Of a stretch of 64,000 nt of DNA, positions 1 through 8,273 are shown piece after piece. A program made the translations under genes and the position numbers. The notes beneath the pieces are model-generated. The model was not told the origin of the DNA and searched no databases. It saw only the letters and a program-made list of their open reading frames with translations. The number at the start of each line of letters is the position of its first letter. Positions within the stretch are counted from its first letter, which is position 1. The DNA comes from Tardiphaga sp. vice304 (lineage in GTDB: Bacteria; Pseudomonadota; Alphaproteobacteria; Rhizobiales; Xanthobacteraceae): the NCBI RefSeq assembly GCF_007018905.1, contig NZ_CP041402.1:5382001-5446000 (forward strand), given 5' to 3'.

Positions 1-2
1 CG

Positions 3-398
3 TGGTGGCTGGAGGCCAAGGACGGACTCGAGATCGCCGGCAGCGGGATGTTCGCCACCATGCGCGACTATGCCCGCTTCGGTCGCTTCATCCTCGGCGA
101 CGGTACCATCGATGGCGAGCGGGTGCTGCCGGAAGGCTGGATGAAGGAGGCTGGCGCGTCCCGTCAGGTCGGCGGCGCGCGGCTGGACTACGGCTACATG
201 TGGTGGCCGGTGCCGGCACCCGACGGCTCGCTGGACGACGGCGCCTACAGCGCGCGCGGCATCTTCGGCCAGTTCATCTATATCAACCCGAAGCACAACA
301 TCATCAGCGTAGTGCTGAGCGCGCGGTCGAAGCCGAAATTTTCCGAAAGCGTCCTCGATAACGATTTCTGGAATGCCGCGGTCGCCGCCTTGCGCTGA
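3..398 (+). CDS. Serine hydrolase, beta-lactamase/NylB-like, C-terminal part
   Basis: The reading frame is open from the first bases of the window, so the start lies upstream and only about 131 C-terminal residues are seen. The segment WWLEAKDGLEIAGSGMFAT followed by MRDYARFGRF resembles the C-terminal half of class C beta-lactamase-fold hydrolases of the 6-aminohexanoate-dimer hydrolase/esterase type. GIFGQFIYINP fits the strand near the active site in that family. The nucleophile SxxK motif is outside the window, so activity and substrate cannot be judged. The family call is from recognition only. Confidence 0.7.
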   Translation, partial: WWLEAKDGLEIAGSGMFATMRDYARFGRFILGDGTIDGERVLPEGWMKEAGASRQVGGARLDYGYMWWPVPAPDGSLDDGAYSARGIFGQFIYINPKHNIISVVLSARSKPKFSESVLDNDFWNAAVAALR

Positions 399-410
399 CC
401 GGTCGGCGAA

Positions 411-447
411 GCACATCAAGGGATGCATGTGCCGTCCCTTGATGTGC
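411..447. other. Perfect 13-bp inverted repeat downstream of the hydrolase
   Basis: GCACATCAAGGGA (411-423) is matched exactly by TCCCTTGATGTGC (435-447) around an 11-nt loop. It starts 13 nt after the hydrolase stop, which is a usual place for a transcript end, but no T-run follows. It could be a 3' stabilising hairpin, a weak terminator or an operator for the transporter gene downstream. Confidence 0.4.
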
Positions 448-509
448 ATCAATCGTCGCGCCGTCGATTGCGGCAATAGTGATCAGGCTCAGGGGGCCTT
501 CAGATTTTA

Positions 510-523
510 CCGACCGCGGTCGG
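510..523. promoter_or_regulatory. 14-bp perfect palindrome upstream of the Dcu gene, possible operator
   Basis: CCGACCGCGGTCGG is a perfect palindrome about 50 nt upstream of the transporter start codon. The position suits a regulator binding site, but palindromes this GC-rich can occur by chance in this genome. No matching regulator gene is nearby. Confidence 0.25.
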
Positions 524-575
524 ATAACGATAACACGACGTTCCTCCCGGATGAGCCACGCGAAGGGTGCGAACG

Positions 576-1901
576 ATGTTTCAGTTCTGGATACAGTTCT
601 TTCTGGTGCTCGGGGCCATCCTGATCGGCATCCGCCGCGGCAGCATCGCGTTGGGAATGCTCGGCGGTCTCGGCGTCGCCGTCCTCACCATCGGTTTCCA
701 CAATCCGCCGGCCAGCCCGCCGATCGACGTCATGCTCATCATCCTCGCGGTGGTGACCGCCTCCGCTACGCTGCAGGTCGCCGGCGGCCTCGACTGGATG
801 GTTCAGCGCACCGAACGCCTGCTGCGCGCGCATCCGACGCGCATCACCATCCTCGCGCCGCTCTGCACGTTTTTCCTGACCATGTGCGTCGGTACCGGGC
901 ACGCGGTCTATTCGCTGCTGCCGGTGATCGCGGACGTCTCGCTGAAGACCAGGATCCGGCCGGAGCGGCCGATGGGCGTCGCTTCGGTCGCGTCGCAGAT
1001 GGGCATCACCGCCTCGCCGGTCGCCGCAGCGGTCACCAGCTTCATGGCGCTGTCGGCCAAGAACAATGACCCCGCAACCCTGATCCAGATTCTCAGCATC
1101 ACCATCCCCGCCGGCCTGATCGGCGTGCTGATGGCTGCGCTGTGGAGCATGAACCGCGGCAAGGAACTCGATCAGGACCCGATCTTCCAGGAACGCCTGA
1201 AGGATCCCGAATTCCGCGCCTCGCTCGAGCAGGACGTCACCACGCTGGGCAAGGAACTGCCGGGCACGGCGGCGCTGTCGGTGTGTCTGTTCTTCGGCGG
1301 CATCCTGACGGTGATCATCCTGGCGCTGTTTCCGGTGCTGTTGCCGCACTATAACGGGAGGATGCTGCCGCTCACCACCGTGGTGCAGATCATCATGATG
1401 AGCGCCGGCGCCCTGATCCTGTTCAGCTGCAATGTGAAGTCGGCGGATGTCGGCAAGTCCAGCGTCTTCAATGCCGGCATGACCGCGGTGATCGCGATCT
1501 TCGGCATCGCCTGGATGAGCGACTGCTTCGTCACCGGCAACCAGGAATTCCTGATCCGCAACATCAAGGAGATGGTGCAATACGCGCCATGGACCTTCGC
1601 GCTGGCGATGTTCGCCGTCTCCGCCTTCGTGAAGAGCCAGGCGGCGGTGCTGGTGATCATGATGCCGTTCGGCTATACGCTCGGCCTGTCAACGCACCAG
1701 ATGCTCGCCGTGATCCCGTCCTGCTATGCCTATTTCTTCTTCTGCTTCTATCCGTCCGACCTCGCCTCGATCAGCATGGACCGTACCGGCACGACGCATA
1801 TCGGCTCCTATCTGCTCAACCACAGCTTCATGATTCCGGGCCTGATCGGCGTCTCGGTATCCACCGTGGTGGCCTATACCCTGTCGACGATATTGTTCTG
1901 A
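576..1901 (+). CDS. Anaerobic C4-dicarboxylate transporter, DcuA/DcuB family
   Basis: A 441-residue hydrophobic protein with many membrane segments and the overall pattern of Dcu-type C4-dicarboxylate antiporters: N-terminal helix, conserved VGTGHAVYSLLPVI, and MGITASPVAAA in the first half. Dcu proteins exchange fumarate, aspartate or malate for succinate across the inner membrane. I chose the ATG at 576, which has GAAGG about ten nt upstream; an in-frame GTG nine bases earlier is less likely. It is a single gene between an unrelated hydrolase and a broken small gene, so the physiological substrate is not indicated by context. Confidence 0.82.
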   Translation: MFQFWIQFFLVLGAILIGIRRGSIALGMLGGLGVAVLTIGFHNPPASPPIDVMLIILAVVTASATLQVAGGLDWMVQRTERLLRAHPTRITILAPLCTFFLTMCVGTGHAVYSLLPVIADVSLKTRIRPERPMGVASVASQMGITASPVAAAVTSFMALSAKNNDPATLIQILSITIPAGLIGVLMAALWSMNRGKELDQDPIFQERLKDPEFRASLEQDVTTLGKELPGTAALSVCLFFGGILTVIILALFPVLLPHYNGRMLPLTTVVQIIMMSAGALILFSCNVKSADVGKSSVFNAGMTAVIAIFGIAWMSDCFVTGNQEFLIRNIKEMVQYAPWTFALAMFAVSAFVKSQAAVLVIMMPFGYTLGLSTHQMLAVIPSCYAYFFFCFYPSDLASISMDRTGTTHIGSYLLNHSFMIPGLIGVSVSTVVAYTLSTILF

Positions 1902-2255
1902 CAAAGCATGGATCTGCGCGTAGCGGAGAATGCAACTGAGGATTCCGGTACGACGGCTGGCAATGCGATCTGCTAGCGCCGGCGTTTCTCCAGCTCCTCC
2001 ACGGCGTCCAGCGCCGCGTGCATCATGGCGTCCTGCGTACAGTCGCTCGCGCGCACATGCGCGATAATGCTGGTAGCAATGAACGCGCTGGTCGCGTGCG
2101 TACGCAGATCCGTTGGCAGACCGCCGTACGCATGATCGAAGCTCTCGCTGAGAAGCTGATCGTCGCCGCCGATATCCGGCGTTTCTTCCGATTGACCTGA
2201 GCCCCTGAACTTCCGCCAAAAATGGGTAGAATCCGTCACCTGAAGGGAGACGGAG

Positions 2256-2519
2256 ATGAAGCAGTCGAGGTTCACGGAAGAGCGGATCATCGCGATCCTG
2301 CGGGAGCACGAGGCAGGCTCAAAGACCGGGGACGTTTGTCGCAAGCACGGGATCAGCAGCGCGACGTTCTACAAATGGAAGGCGAAGTATGGTGGGCTCG
2401 ATGTGTCGGAGGCCCGCCGCCTGAAGGTTCTGACCGACGAGAATGCCAAGCTAAAAAAGCTGCTGGCCGAAGCGATGCTCGACAACGCCATGTTGAAGGA
2501 TCTCAATTCAAAAAAATGA
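2256..2519 (+). CDS. IS407-group transposase OrfA
   Basis: An 87-residue protein with an N-terminal helix-turn-helix (RITEERI-like start, then [20 protein letters not shown]) and a leucine-zipper-like tail, typical of IS3-family OrfA, which binds the element ends. ATG follows a GGGAGACGGAG ribosome site. The stop codon lies just after a run of seven A residues (2508-2514), a classical -1 slippery site, so ribosomes can continue into orfB to make the OrfAB transposase. Confidence 0.92.
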   Translation: MKQSRFTEERIIAILREHEAGSKTGDVCRKHGISSATFYKWKAKYGGLDVSEARRLKVLTDENAKLKKLLAEAMLDNAMLKDLNSKK

Positions 2520-3451
2520 TGACGCCCGTCGCGAAGCGACAAGCTGTGGCTCACCTTTGTTCAAGTTTTGAGGTCAGCCAGCGGCGGGCGTGTGCGGTCA
2601 TCGGAGCGGATCGAACCTCGGTACGCTATCGCAGCGTGCGGCCCGACGATGTTGTCATTCGCGCGAGGTTGCGCGAACTGGCCAATATCAGACGGCGGTT
2701 TGGCTACCGTCGCCTGCTCCTACTGTTGCGCATCGATGGCGTTTCGATCAATCACAAGAAGCTGCGGCGTCTGTACGCCGAGGAGCGGCTTCAGGTTCGA
2801 CGGCGTGGTGGTCGCAAGAAAGCGCTGGGAACAAGGGCTCCGATGACGTTGCCCCAAGGTCCCAACCATCGCTGGTCGCTCGACTTTGTCAGCGACACGC
2901 TGACCGACAGCCGGCGCTTCCGCATGCTGGCCGTGGTGGACGACTTCACCCGCGAGTGCATCGCATTGGTTGCCGATACGTCGCTCTCGGGCACAAGGGT
3001 CGGCCGAGAGCTCGATGCGGTGATCGCCCGGCGTGGTCCCCCGCTAACGATCGTCAGCGATAACGGTACCGAATTTACCAGCATGGCCATCTTGCGATGG
3101 TCACAGCAGACCAGGATCGAATGGCACTACATCGCACCAGGCAAGCCGCAGCAGAACGCATTCGTAGAAAGCTTCAATGGGCGCCTGCGCGACGAACTCC
3201 TGAACGAGACGTTGTTCTCGTCCCTCAACCATGCCCGCGAAGTCCTTGCTGAATGGCAGGACGACTACAACACCGTCCGCCCTCACAGCGCGATCGGCAA
3301 TCTTCCACCGGCTACCTATGCCAAGCTCCACGCGTCCGACATGCAACGGGACGGACCGCATGAGCTGATTTGGGGCTCCGCGCCCCGTCCCGTTGCATCA
3401 CCGAGCCACACAGGCTCAAATGATCAAAGGATTCTTCCCATCGCTGGATGA
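2516..3451 (+). CDS. IS407-group transposase OrfB (DDE integrase domain)
   Basis: OrfB overlaps orfA by 4 nt in the -1 frame and can be expressed as an OrfAB fusion by slippage on A7. The rve/DDE core shows the three acidic residues in [19 protein letters not shown] and [13 protein letters not shown]. The C-terminal end reads [18 protein letters not shown] and stops inside the element. That ending is the usual one for this group as I recall it, so this copy is probably the functional version and the inverted copy the mutated one. Confidence 0.9.
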   Translation: MMTPVAKRQAVAHLCSSFEVSQRRACAVIGADRTSVRYRSVRPDDVVIRARLRELANIRRRFGYRRLLLLLRIDGVSINHKKLRRLYAEERLQVRRRGGRKKALGTRAPMTLPQGPNHRWSLDFVSDTLTDSRRFRMLAVVDDFTRECIALVADTSLSGTRVGRELDAVIARRGPPLTIVSDNGTEFTSMAILRWSQQTRIEWHYIAPGKPQQNAFVESFNGRLRDELLNETLFSSLNHAREVLAEWQDDYNTVRPHSAIGNLPPATYAKLHASDMQRDGPHELIWGSAPRPVASPSHTGSNDQRILPIAG

Positions 3452-3711
3452 AGCTTGGGGCTCAGGTCACGATACCAAGCTCATGGTTGGTATCTTCCTT
3501 CATCCCGACAACGCAGCGTTCTTTCGGCGCCGTAAAAGTCGATCATGCCCTTTGTTCCAATCGCACGGCATCTCAAATGAGGCGCCATTGTGGATTCGGA
3601 ACTCATCGGCAGTTGCTGACTGTTGCAGAGTGGAGACAGTAATCCATGCGCAATCGTCTAGGTTCGCGTCAGATGCAGCCATCCACCGGGGATGGCCTCA
3701 AGGAACCCACA

Positions 3712-4359
3712 ATGAAAAAGTTTTTGCTCGCTTCCGCCGCTTTCATCGCTCTGGCCGCTCCGGCTTCGGCCGCTGACCTCGCCGCCCGTCCCTACACCAA
3801 GGCACCGGCGATGGCCGCAGCGCCGATCTACAACTGGACCGCTTTCTACATCGGCGGTCACGTCGGCGGGGGCTTCCCGGGCAACAACAACCTGGTCGGC
3901 GGCAGCAATGACGGCACGTTCATGGGCGGCGCCCAGGTCGGCTACGACATGCAGTTCTCCCCGAACTGGGTGTTCGGTGTGGAAGCCAACTACTCCTGGC
4001 TCGACACTTCGAGCAGCTTTGCCAACCGTGGCCTCGGTTCGGTGACCGGCCGTCTCGGCTACACCTGGGGTGGTCCGGCCCTGCTGTACGTCAAGGGCGG
4101 TTACGCCTGGGCTGACTCGCGCTTCACCAACGGCTTCTCGGGCAACGGCGGCCGTGATGGCTACACCGTCGGCGGCGGTCTGGAATATCTGTTCACCCAG
4201 AACTGGTCGGGCAAGATCGAATACCAGTATTATGACTTCGGCAACGTGACCGCGCTGCAGCCCGGCCTCGCGGCTGTCGGCTTCAAGAACGACGAGCACA
4301 CCGTCAAGGCCGGCCTGAACTACCGCTTCAACCTCGGCAGCCTGGGCGGCGGCTTCTAA
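3712..4359 (+). CDS. Outer membrane beta-barrel porin, Omp25/RopB-like
   Basis: A 215-residue secreted protein. The signal peptide MKKFLLASAAFIALAAPASA is followed by ADLAARPYTKAP, a mature N-terminus typical of rhizobial Omp25/Omp31-type proteins. Alternating aromatic and glycine-rich strands follow (WTAFYIGGHVGGGF, GAQVGYDMQFSPNWVFGVEA), ending in an aromatic C-terminal strand with final F, as expected for BAM recognition. ATG at 3712 has AAGGA six nt upstream. A strong terminator follows at once, so it is monocistronic. The upstream 228 bp after the IS element may hold its promoter. Confidence 0.88.
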   Translation: MKKFLLASAAFIALAAPASAADLAARPYTKAPAMAAAPIYNWTAFYIGGHVGGGFPGNNNLVGGSNDGTFMGGAQVGYDMQFSPNWVFGVEANYSWLDTSSSFANRGLGSVTGRLGYTWGGPALLYVKGGYAWADSRFTNGFSGNGGRDGYTVGGGLEYLFTQNWSGKIEYQYYDFGNVTALQPGLAAVGFKNDEHTVKAGLNYRFNLGSLGGGF

Positions 4360-4382
4360 GCTCCGACCCCTTCCAGAACGCG

Positions 4383-4411
4383 AAAGGCCCGCAGCAATGC
4401 GGGCCTTTTTC
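4383..4411 (+). terminator. Rho-independent terminator of the porin gene
   Basis: Arms GGCCCGC and GCGGGCC with a 6-nt loop AGCAAT, flanked by AAA upstream and TTTTT downstream, start about 25 nt after the stop codon. Confidence 0.9.
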
Positions 4412-4522
4412 TTTGCCGTATCGTCACGGGCGGGTCCCGACCGCCCCGGGCATACGTCAAACCGCCTGCGCGTGATGCGCCGGCGCTGCGGCCTGCGGCG
4501 TCGAGGTTTTCAATGAACTGGC

Positions 4523-4599
4523 TGGCGATCCCGGCATGACTCGAACATGCGACCTACGGTTTAGGAAACCGTCGCTCTATCCGGCTGAGCTACGGGACC
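4523..4599 (-). tRNA. tRNA-Arg (anticodon CCT)
   Basis: On the minus strand 77 nt fold as a cloverleaf: acceptor GGTCCCG pairs with CGGGATC, the D arm begins TAGCTCAGC, and the anticodon stem ACGGT/ACCGT encloses loop TTCCTAA with anticodon CCT, reading AGG arginine codons. The T arm contains GTTCGAGTC. The discriminator is G and the CCA end is encoded. No integrase or attachment duplication is seen beside it. Confidence 0.95.
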
Positions 4600-4674
4600 G
4601 CAACACCCGCAATCGATGCGGGGCTTGACCCGATCCATACCAGAGCATCGCGCGGGTCGCTAGTGCGGCCGGCG

Positions 4675-6144
4675 TCAGCGCGCAACCTTGCCCTGCGGCC
4701 GGGACACGTGGTCGCCGGCATCACGCGACAGCCGCAAGGCGTCAATAATGCCGAGGAGCGCGACCAGCCCCACCACCAGGAAGGCCAGCCGGAACGAGGC
4801 CGCCGGCACCTGCGCAAGGCCGAGCTGCGGCGCGGCCCAGTCGCCGAGCCGCAGCGCCACCGCACCCAGCGCAATGCCAATCCCCATCGCCAGCTGGAAA
4901 ACGGTGCTGAACAACGTGTTGGCATCGCTCATCTGCGGCTGCGGGATGTCGGCGAAGGCGACCGTGTTGAGCGCCGTGAACTGCATCGAGCGCGTCATGC
5001 CGCCGGCAAACAGCAGCGTGGCGATCAGCCAGACCGGGGTGGCAGGCGTCAGGAGCGCCAGACAGGCCAGCAACACAGCGTTGAGCAAGCCGTTGCCGAT
5101 CAGCACGGTGCGAAAGCCGAATCGCCGCAGCACCGGCGTGGTCAGCGGCTTCATCAGGAGGTTGCCGGCAAACACGGCCAGCACCAGCATGCCGGCCTGA
5201 AACGCATCGAGGCCGAAGCCGACCTGAAATAGCAACGGCAGCAGGAAGGGCACCGCGCCCGTCGACATCCGGAACAGCGAGCCGCCCCAGATCGTGACGG
5301 CGAAGGTCGGCACCCGCAAGACCGACAGCGTCAGCATCGGATGCGCGGCGCGACGCATATGCACCACCCCGGCGGCGAGCAGCAACGCGCCCGCCAGCAG
5401 CGGCATCAGCACCTCGCGCCATTGCATGTGGGGCCGGCTCACCACCTCGACCGCCCACAAGATGCCGAGCAGCCCACCACTGGTCAGCGCGAAGCCGAGC
5501 CAGTCGAACGGCCGCGGTTGGCGCGCGCGCTCGTTGGGGATCAGCCACAGCGCGGCGGCGAGAGCGAGGGCGCCGAGCGGCAGATTGAGATAGAAGATCC
5601 AGCGCCATGACGCATAGGTCGTGATGAAACCGCCGAGCGGCGGGCCAAGCACCGGCGCGACCAGTGCGGGCCAGGTCAGGATCGCGATCGCGTTGATCAT
5701 GCGCTCCTTCGGCGTGCCGCGCAGCACCACCAGGCGACCGACCGGCACCATCATGGCGCCGCCGATGCCCTGCAGCACCCGCATCGCGATGAACGCGCCC
5801 AGCGAATCCGCCAGGCCGCACAGCAGCGAGGCCCCGGTGAACACCGCGATGGCTGCGGCGAACACCGTGCGCGCGCCGATCCGGTCGGCGACCCAGCCGC
5901 TGATCGGGATCAGCACGCCGAGCGTCAGCAGATAGGCGCTGACGCCGAGATTGAGGTCGACGGGCGCCACCCCAAAATCATGCGCCATGGCGGGCACCGC
6001 CGTGGTGATGATGGTACCGTCGAGATTTTCCATGAAGAACGCCGCGGCCACCAGCAACGCGATCGATACTTCGCGCGCCCGCGTCGGTGCAGGGCCGGGA
6101 TTATGGGCGGAGGCGTCGGTCAGTGCGGGCAAGGTCGCGTCCAT
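4675..6144 (-). CDS. MFS multidrug transporter, DHA2 (EmrB/QacA) family
   Basis: A 489-residue polytopic inner-membrane protein. The first membrane helix carries MENLDGTIITTAVPA, the DHA2-type motif D1, and later APVLGPPLGGFI matches antiporter motif C, so a proton-driven drug or metabolite exporter with about 14 helices is likely. I start at MDATLPAL (ATG at 6142-6144); the frame is open further upstream but that part is arginine-rich and not membrane-like. No membrane-fusion partner or TetR regulator is adjacent, so the substrate is unknown. Confidence 0.85.
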   Translation of the reverse strand: MDATLPALTDASAHNPGPAPTRAREVSIALLVAAAFFMENLDGTIITTAVPAMAHDFGVAPVDLNLGVSAYLLTLGVLIPISGWVADRIGARTVFAAAIAVFTGASLLCGLADSLGAFIAMRVLQGIGGAMMVPVGRLVVLRGTPKERMINAIAILTWPALVAPVLGPPLGGFITTYASWRWIFYLNLPLGALALAAALWLIPNERARQPRPFDWLGFALTSGGLLGILWAVEVVSRPHMQWREVLMPLLAGALLLAAGVVHMRRAAHPMLTLSVLRVPTFAVTIWGGSLFRMSTGAVPFLLPLLFQVGFGLDAFQAGMLVLAVFAGNLLMKPLTTPVLRRFGFRTVLIGNGLLNAVLLACLALLTPATPVWLIATLLFAGGMTRSMQFTALNTVAFADIPQPQMSDANTLFSTVFQLAMGIGIALGAVALRLGDWAAPQLGLAQVPAASFRLAFLVVGLVALLGIIDALRLSRDAGDHVSRPQGKVAR

Positions 6145-6336
6145 GATGCGCGACCGGCGTCGCGAGATCCCGTGTATGCCGCAGCGAAGGCCGGCAAGGC
6201 AATGCCGGCGCCGGGCGGCGCGGCGCATGGCGACCATGCGGGTGGTGTGGATTGGCGGGACGACGGCCGTCTATTGCATTGATAAAGGCCGCCGGACGGA
6301 TGAATATTGCCGTGCAACAGGGATGGAGCGGGCTCG

Positions 6337-6942
6337 ATGGCGGTACCCGGCCAATTCATATGTCTGACCGTGATGACGCTCGGCCTGTCCGCGCTGACGC
6401 CGACCTGCGCGCTGGCGCAGTGGTGGACCGCGGCGCCCGCCGACTTCGAGGAATGCGCCGAGCGCGCCGGGCGCTCGGCTACCAAGGACAGGGCCACGCT
6501 GCTATCGGCCTGTGACGGCCAGTTCGCCGGACGGCGCAAGCCCGGCGTCGGGTACACCTATTTCGATTTCATGCAGAACCGCAGCTTCGATATCGCCGGC
6601 CCCAATCCGACGGCCGCGGAGCTCAAGGCCATCGACGAGCACTATACCTCGTATCTCGAGCAGCAGCGCCGCAGCGTAATCGCCGCAGCCTTTGCCACGA
6701 AGCAGCGCGAGGAGCAGCAGGCAGCGCTGCAACCGCCAGCCGCCGCCCCGGCGTCATCGACAGTGCCGCCGCCGAAAGACATCCGGCCGGTCGCCACCGT
6801 CCGGCCGAAACCGCGCGTCAAGCAGCCGGACTGTGCCGATCCGCTGGCCTGCGGCTGGTCGAAACTGTCGAGCGGGCTGAGCGACATCAAGAAGGCGCTG
6901 TTCGGCCCGCCGCCGAAAACCCGTCGCACGCGAGAGAGCTAG
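6337..6942 (+). CDS. Hypothetical secreted protein
   Basis: About 201 residues. A signal peptide at the N-terminus ends near CALAQ. The mature part begins with a compact region with several cysteines (EECAERAG, SACDGQF), then a Q/A/P-rich linker and a basic C-terminal tail with a CADPLACGW cysteine pair. The start ATG at 6337 has GGAG about eight nt upstream. I recognise no domain; a periplasmic location is the only inference. It lies between a divergent exporter gene and a convergent CAP-domain gene. Confidence 0.6.
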   Translation: MAVPGQFICLTVMTLGLSALTPTCALAQWWTAAPADFEECAERAGRSATKDRATLLSACDGQFAGRRKPGVGYTYFDFMQNRSFDIAGPNPTAAELKAIDEHYTSYLEQQRRSVIAAAFATKQREEQQAALQPPAAAPASSTVPPPKDIRPVATVRPKPRVKQPDCADPLACGWSKLSSGLSDIKKALFGPPPKTRRTRES

Positions 6943-6975
6943 CACCTATCCGCAAGCACGGCCGCGCTGGCGGCC

Positions 6976-7413
6976 TCAGTCGGTGATCACCAACGCCCAG
7001 AACATCCGGTACGGCGACTTCGGATTGGCGACATAGGCCACGCCGACCTTCCTGGCGCCCGGCATCAGCAAATTCGCGCGGTGGCCGGCGCTGTCCTGCC
7101 ACTGCTTCAGCGTCTCGGGGAAAGTGGTGGAGCCCGCCGCGATGTTTTCAGCAGCCCTGGACTTGCGCAGGGGGGCGATGCGCTTTGGAAACGGGCCACC
7201 AACCTCGTGGCTGACCTTGCCGCTTTCGGACATCGCCATCGCCTGATACTGCGCGACCGCATCGAGCTTGCCGTCCGGCGTCACCGCGGAAAGGCCATGT
7301 GCCCGGCGAAAGGCGCTGATCTGGCCGGCATAATCCGCTGCCTGCACAGGCGCGATCTGGATCAAAACAAGAACAAGCATTACCGCAGTCTCCCGCAGGT
7401 TGCGAATTGTCAT
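6976..7413 (-). CDS. Secreted CAP-domain (SCP/PR-1-like) protein
   Basis: About 145 residues with signal peptide (NLRETAVMLVLVLIQIAPVQA). The CAP fold is indicated by SHEVGGPF, the AENIAAG strand and SAGHRANLLMPG near the C-terminus, the latter being the most conserved CAP signature. Bacterial CAP proteins are extracytoplasmic and their roles are mostly unknown. An ATG three codons earlier (7422) is an equally possible start; no clear ribosome site separates them. Confidence 0.75.
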   Translation of the reverse strand: MTIRNLRETAVMLVLVLIQIAPVQAADYAGQISAFRRAHGLSAVTPDGKLDAVAQYQAMAMSESGKVSHEVGGPFPKRIAPLRKSRAAENIAAGSTTFPETLKQWQDSAGHRANLLMPGARKVGVAYVANPKSPYRMFWALVITD

Positions 7414-7599
7414 GTGATACATCCGTCGGCGGCGGGGGGACGAGGTGACAGCTATAGAAACAGGCGATCGTGGCGCTGCCGCTTCGCAGCACATGCCCCG
7501 CCATGCGAGGGCGGCATCCGCCTCTCGCCACGAGCGATATCTCTGCAGTTCGCCTGAAGCGCAACTGCGCTCCAGGCGATGATATCCGGTCGCTAGACC

Positions 7600-7890
7600 T
7601 TACTTCTTGGCCTTCTTCGCCTTGGCGGTCTTCACGGTCTTCTTGGCTGCCTTGGCCGACTTCGCGACCTTGGTGGTCTTGGCAACCTTCGTCACCTTGG
7701 CCTTGCGGCGGCGATGACCGAGCGGGATACCGAGCTTGATGGCCTTCTGGCGCAGCGAACCGCCGGTACGCTTCATCGCCTTGGAGATCTTCACCAGCGG
7801 CGTCTGGGCCTTGGAGTGCTCCTTCAGCGTCTTGACGTCTTCCTTGGTGTATTCGCGACGCACGAGTTTTTTCTTTGCAGCCTTGGCCAT
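7600..7890 (-). CDS. Histone H1-like basic DNA-binding protein
   Basis: A 96-residue protein: an N-terminal helical region (RREYTKEDVKTLKEHSKAQT, then ISKAMKRTGGSLRQKAIKLG) that looks like a small helix-turn-helix or SANT-like unit, followed by a tail made almost only of Lys, Ala, Val and Thr like histone H1 and bacterial HU/H1 tails. Nucleoid association is inferred. ATG at 7890 has GGAG upstream. It is transcribed alone, away from the next gene. The lysine tail resembles that of the CarD protein at 21759. Confidence 0.7.
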   Translation of the reverse strand: MAKAAKKKLVRREYTKEDVKTLKEHSKAQTPLVKISKAMKRTGGSLRQKAIKLGIPLGHRRRKAKVTKVAKTTKVAKSAKAAKKTVKTAKAKKAKK

Positions 7891-8273
7891 AATAGCTCCG
7901 ATTCTTAAGTTGAGGTCTTCGATCAGCACACGCAATGCGGATGCATTAAAGGATCAAACGACAGTTTCAGGGCGCGAACGCATCGACCACCGCCAAATCA
8001 CGCAGCTATCTATACTAAAGAAGTACAGAATGACATAGCCCTTGATGTCACATCGCGATGTACTGAATTGCTCTTGTTTTGTTCTCACTCGCATCCACAG
8101 GAAGCGAATGCTAGTTCGGCGAATGATGAGTCCGCGGGCATTTACGGCTTGTTTACTTCAACGCGGGGCAGCCGTTTGCGTAGTTGATTTCGTTGAGTTT
8201 CGACAATCGGATTAAGCGATATTTAGGCGGAGAATGTTACCAGTGAGGTCTTTATCAGCATGGGATCTTCCAG
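7891..8273. other. 383-bp intergenic region between divergent genes
   Basis: This gap separates the H1-like gene (leftward) from the TadG-like gene (rightward) and must hold both promoters. It is clearly more AT-rich than its surroundings. I found no convincing promoter pair, RNA gene or repeat in it. Confidence 0.5.

Larger units (their letters stand above)
2193..3469 (+). mobile_element. IS3-family (IS407 group) insertion sequence, copy 1
   Basis: The 1277-bp element begins TGACCTGAGCCCC and ends with the inverse of that 13-mer (GGGGCTCAGGTCA). A 4-bp target duplication CGAT lies at 2189-2192 and 3470-3473; 4-bp duplications are characteristic of the IS407 group. It carries overlapping orfA and orfB. 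A second, inverted copy is at 31270-32545. The two appear identical except for one extra C here near the 3' end of orfB, around position 3380. Confidence 0.93.
1973..3484 (-). pseudogene. 76-codon hypothetical gene split by an IS407-group insertion
   Basis: The gene is in two pieces, complement(3470..3484) and complement(1973..2192), separated by the IS element. Removing 2193-3469 and one CGAT duplication rejoins a frame of 76 codons starting MSLVSEETPDIGGDDQLLSE and ending ELEKRRR. The ATG at 3482-3484 has an AAGGAAG ribosome site about eight nt upstream, which supports it as a real start. The element entered right after codon 5, so the product is lost. No recognised domain; the protein is small, acidic at the N-terminus and helix-forming at the C-terminus. 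Confidence 0.6.

Noticed and set aside
507-1580. Long open frame on the minus strand opposite the Dcu gene
   Set aside because: Its translation is His/Arg/Asp-rich without any domain and mirrors the codon bias of the real gene on the other strand.
4523-4599. tRNA-Arg as the insertion site of a genomic island
   Set aside because: No integrase, no partial tRNA copy and no composition change next to it; the AT-rich island is 26 kb away.
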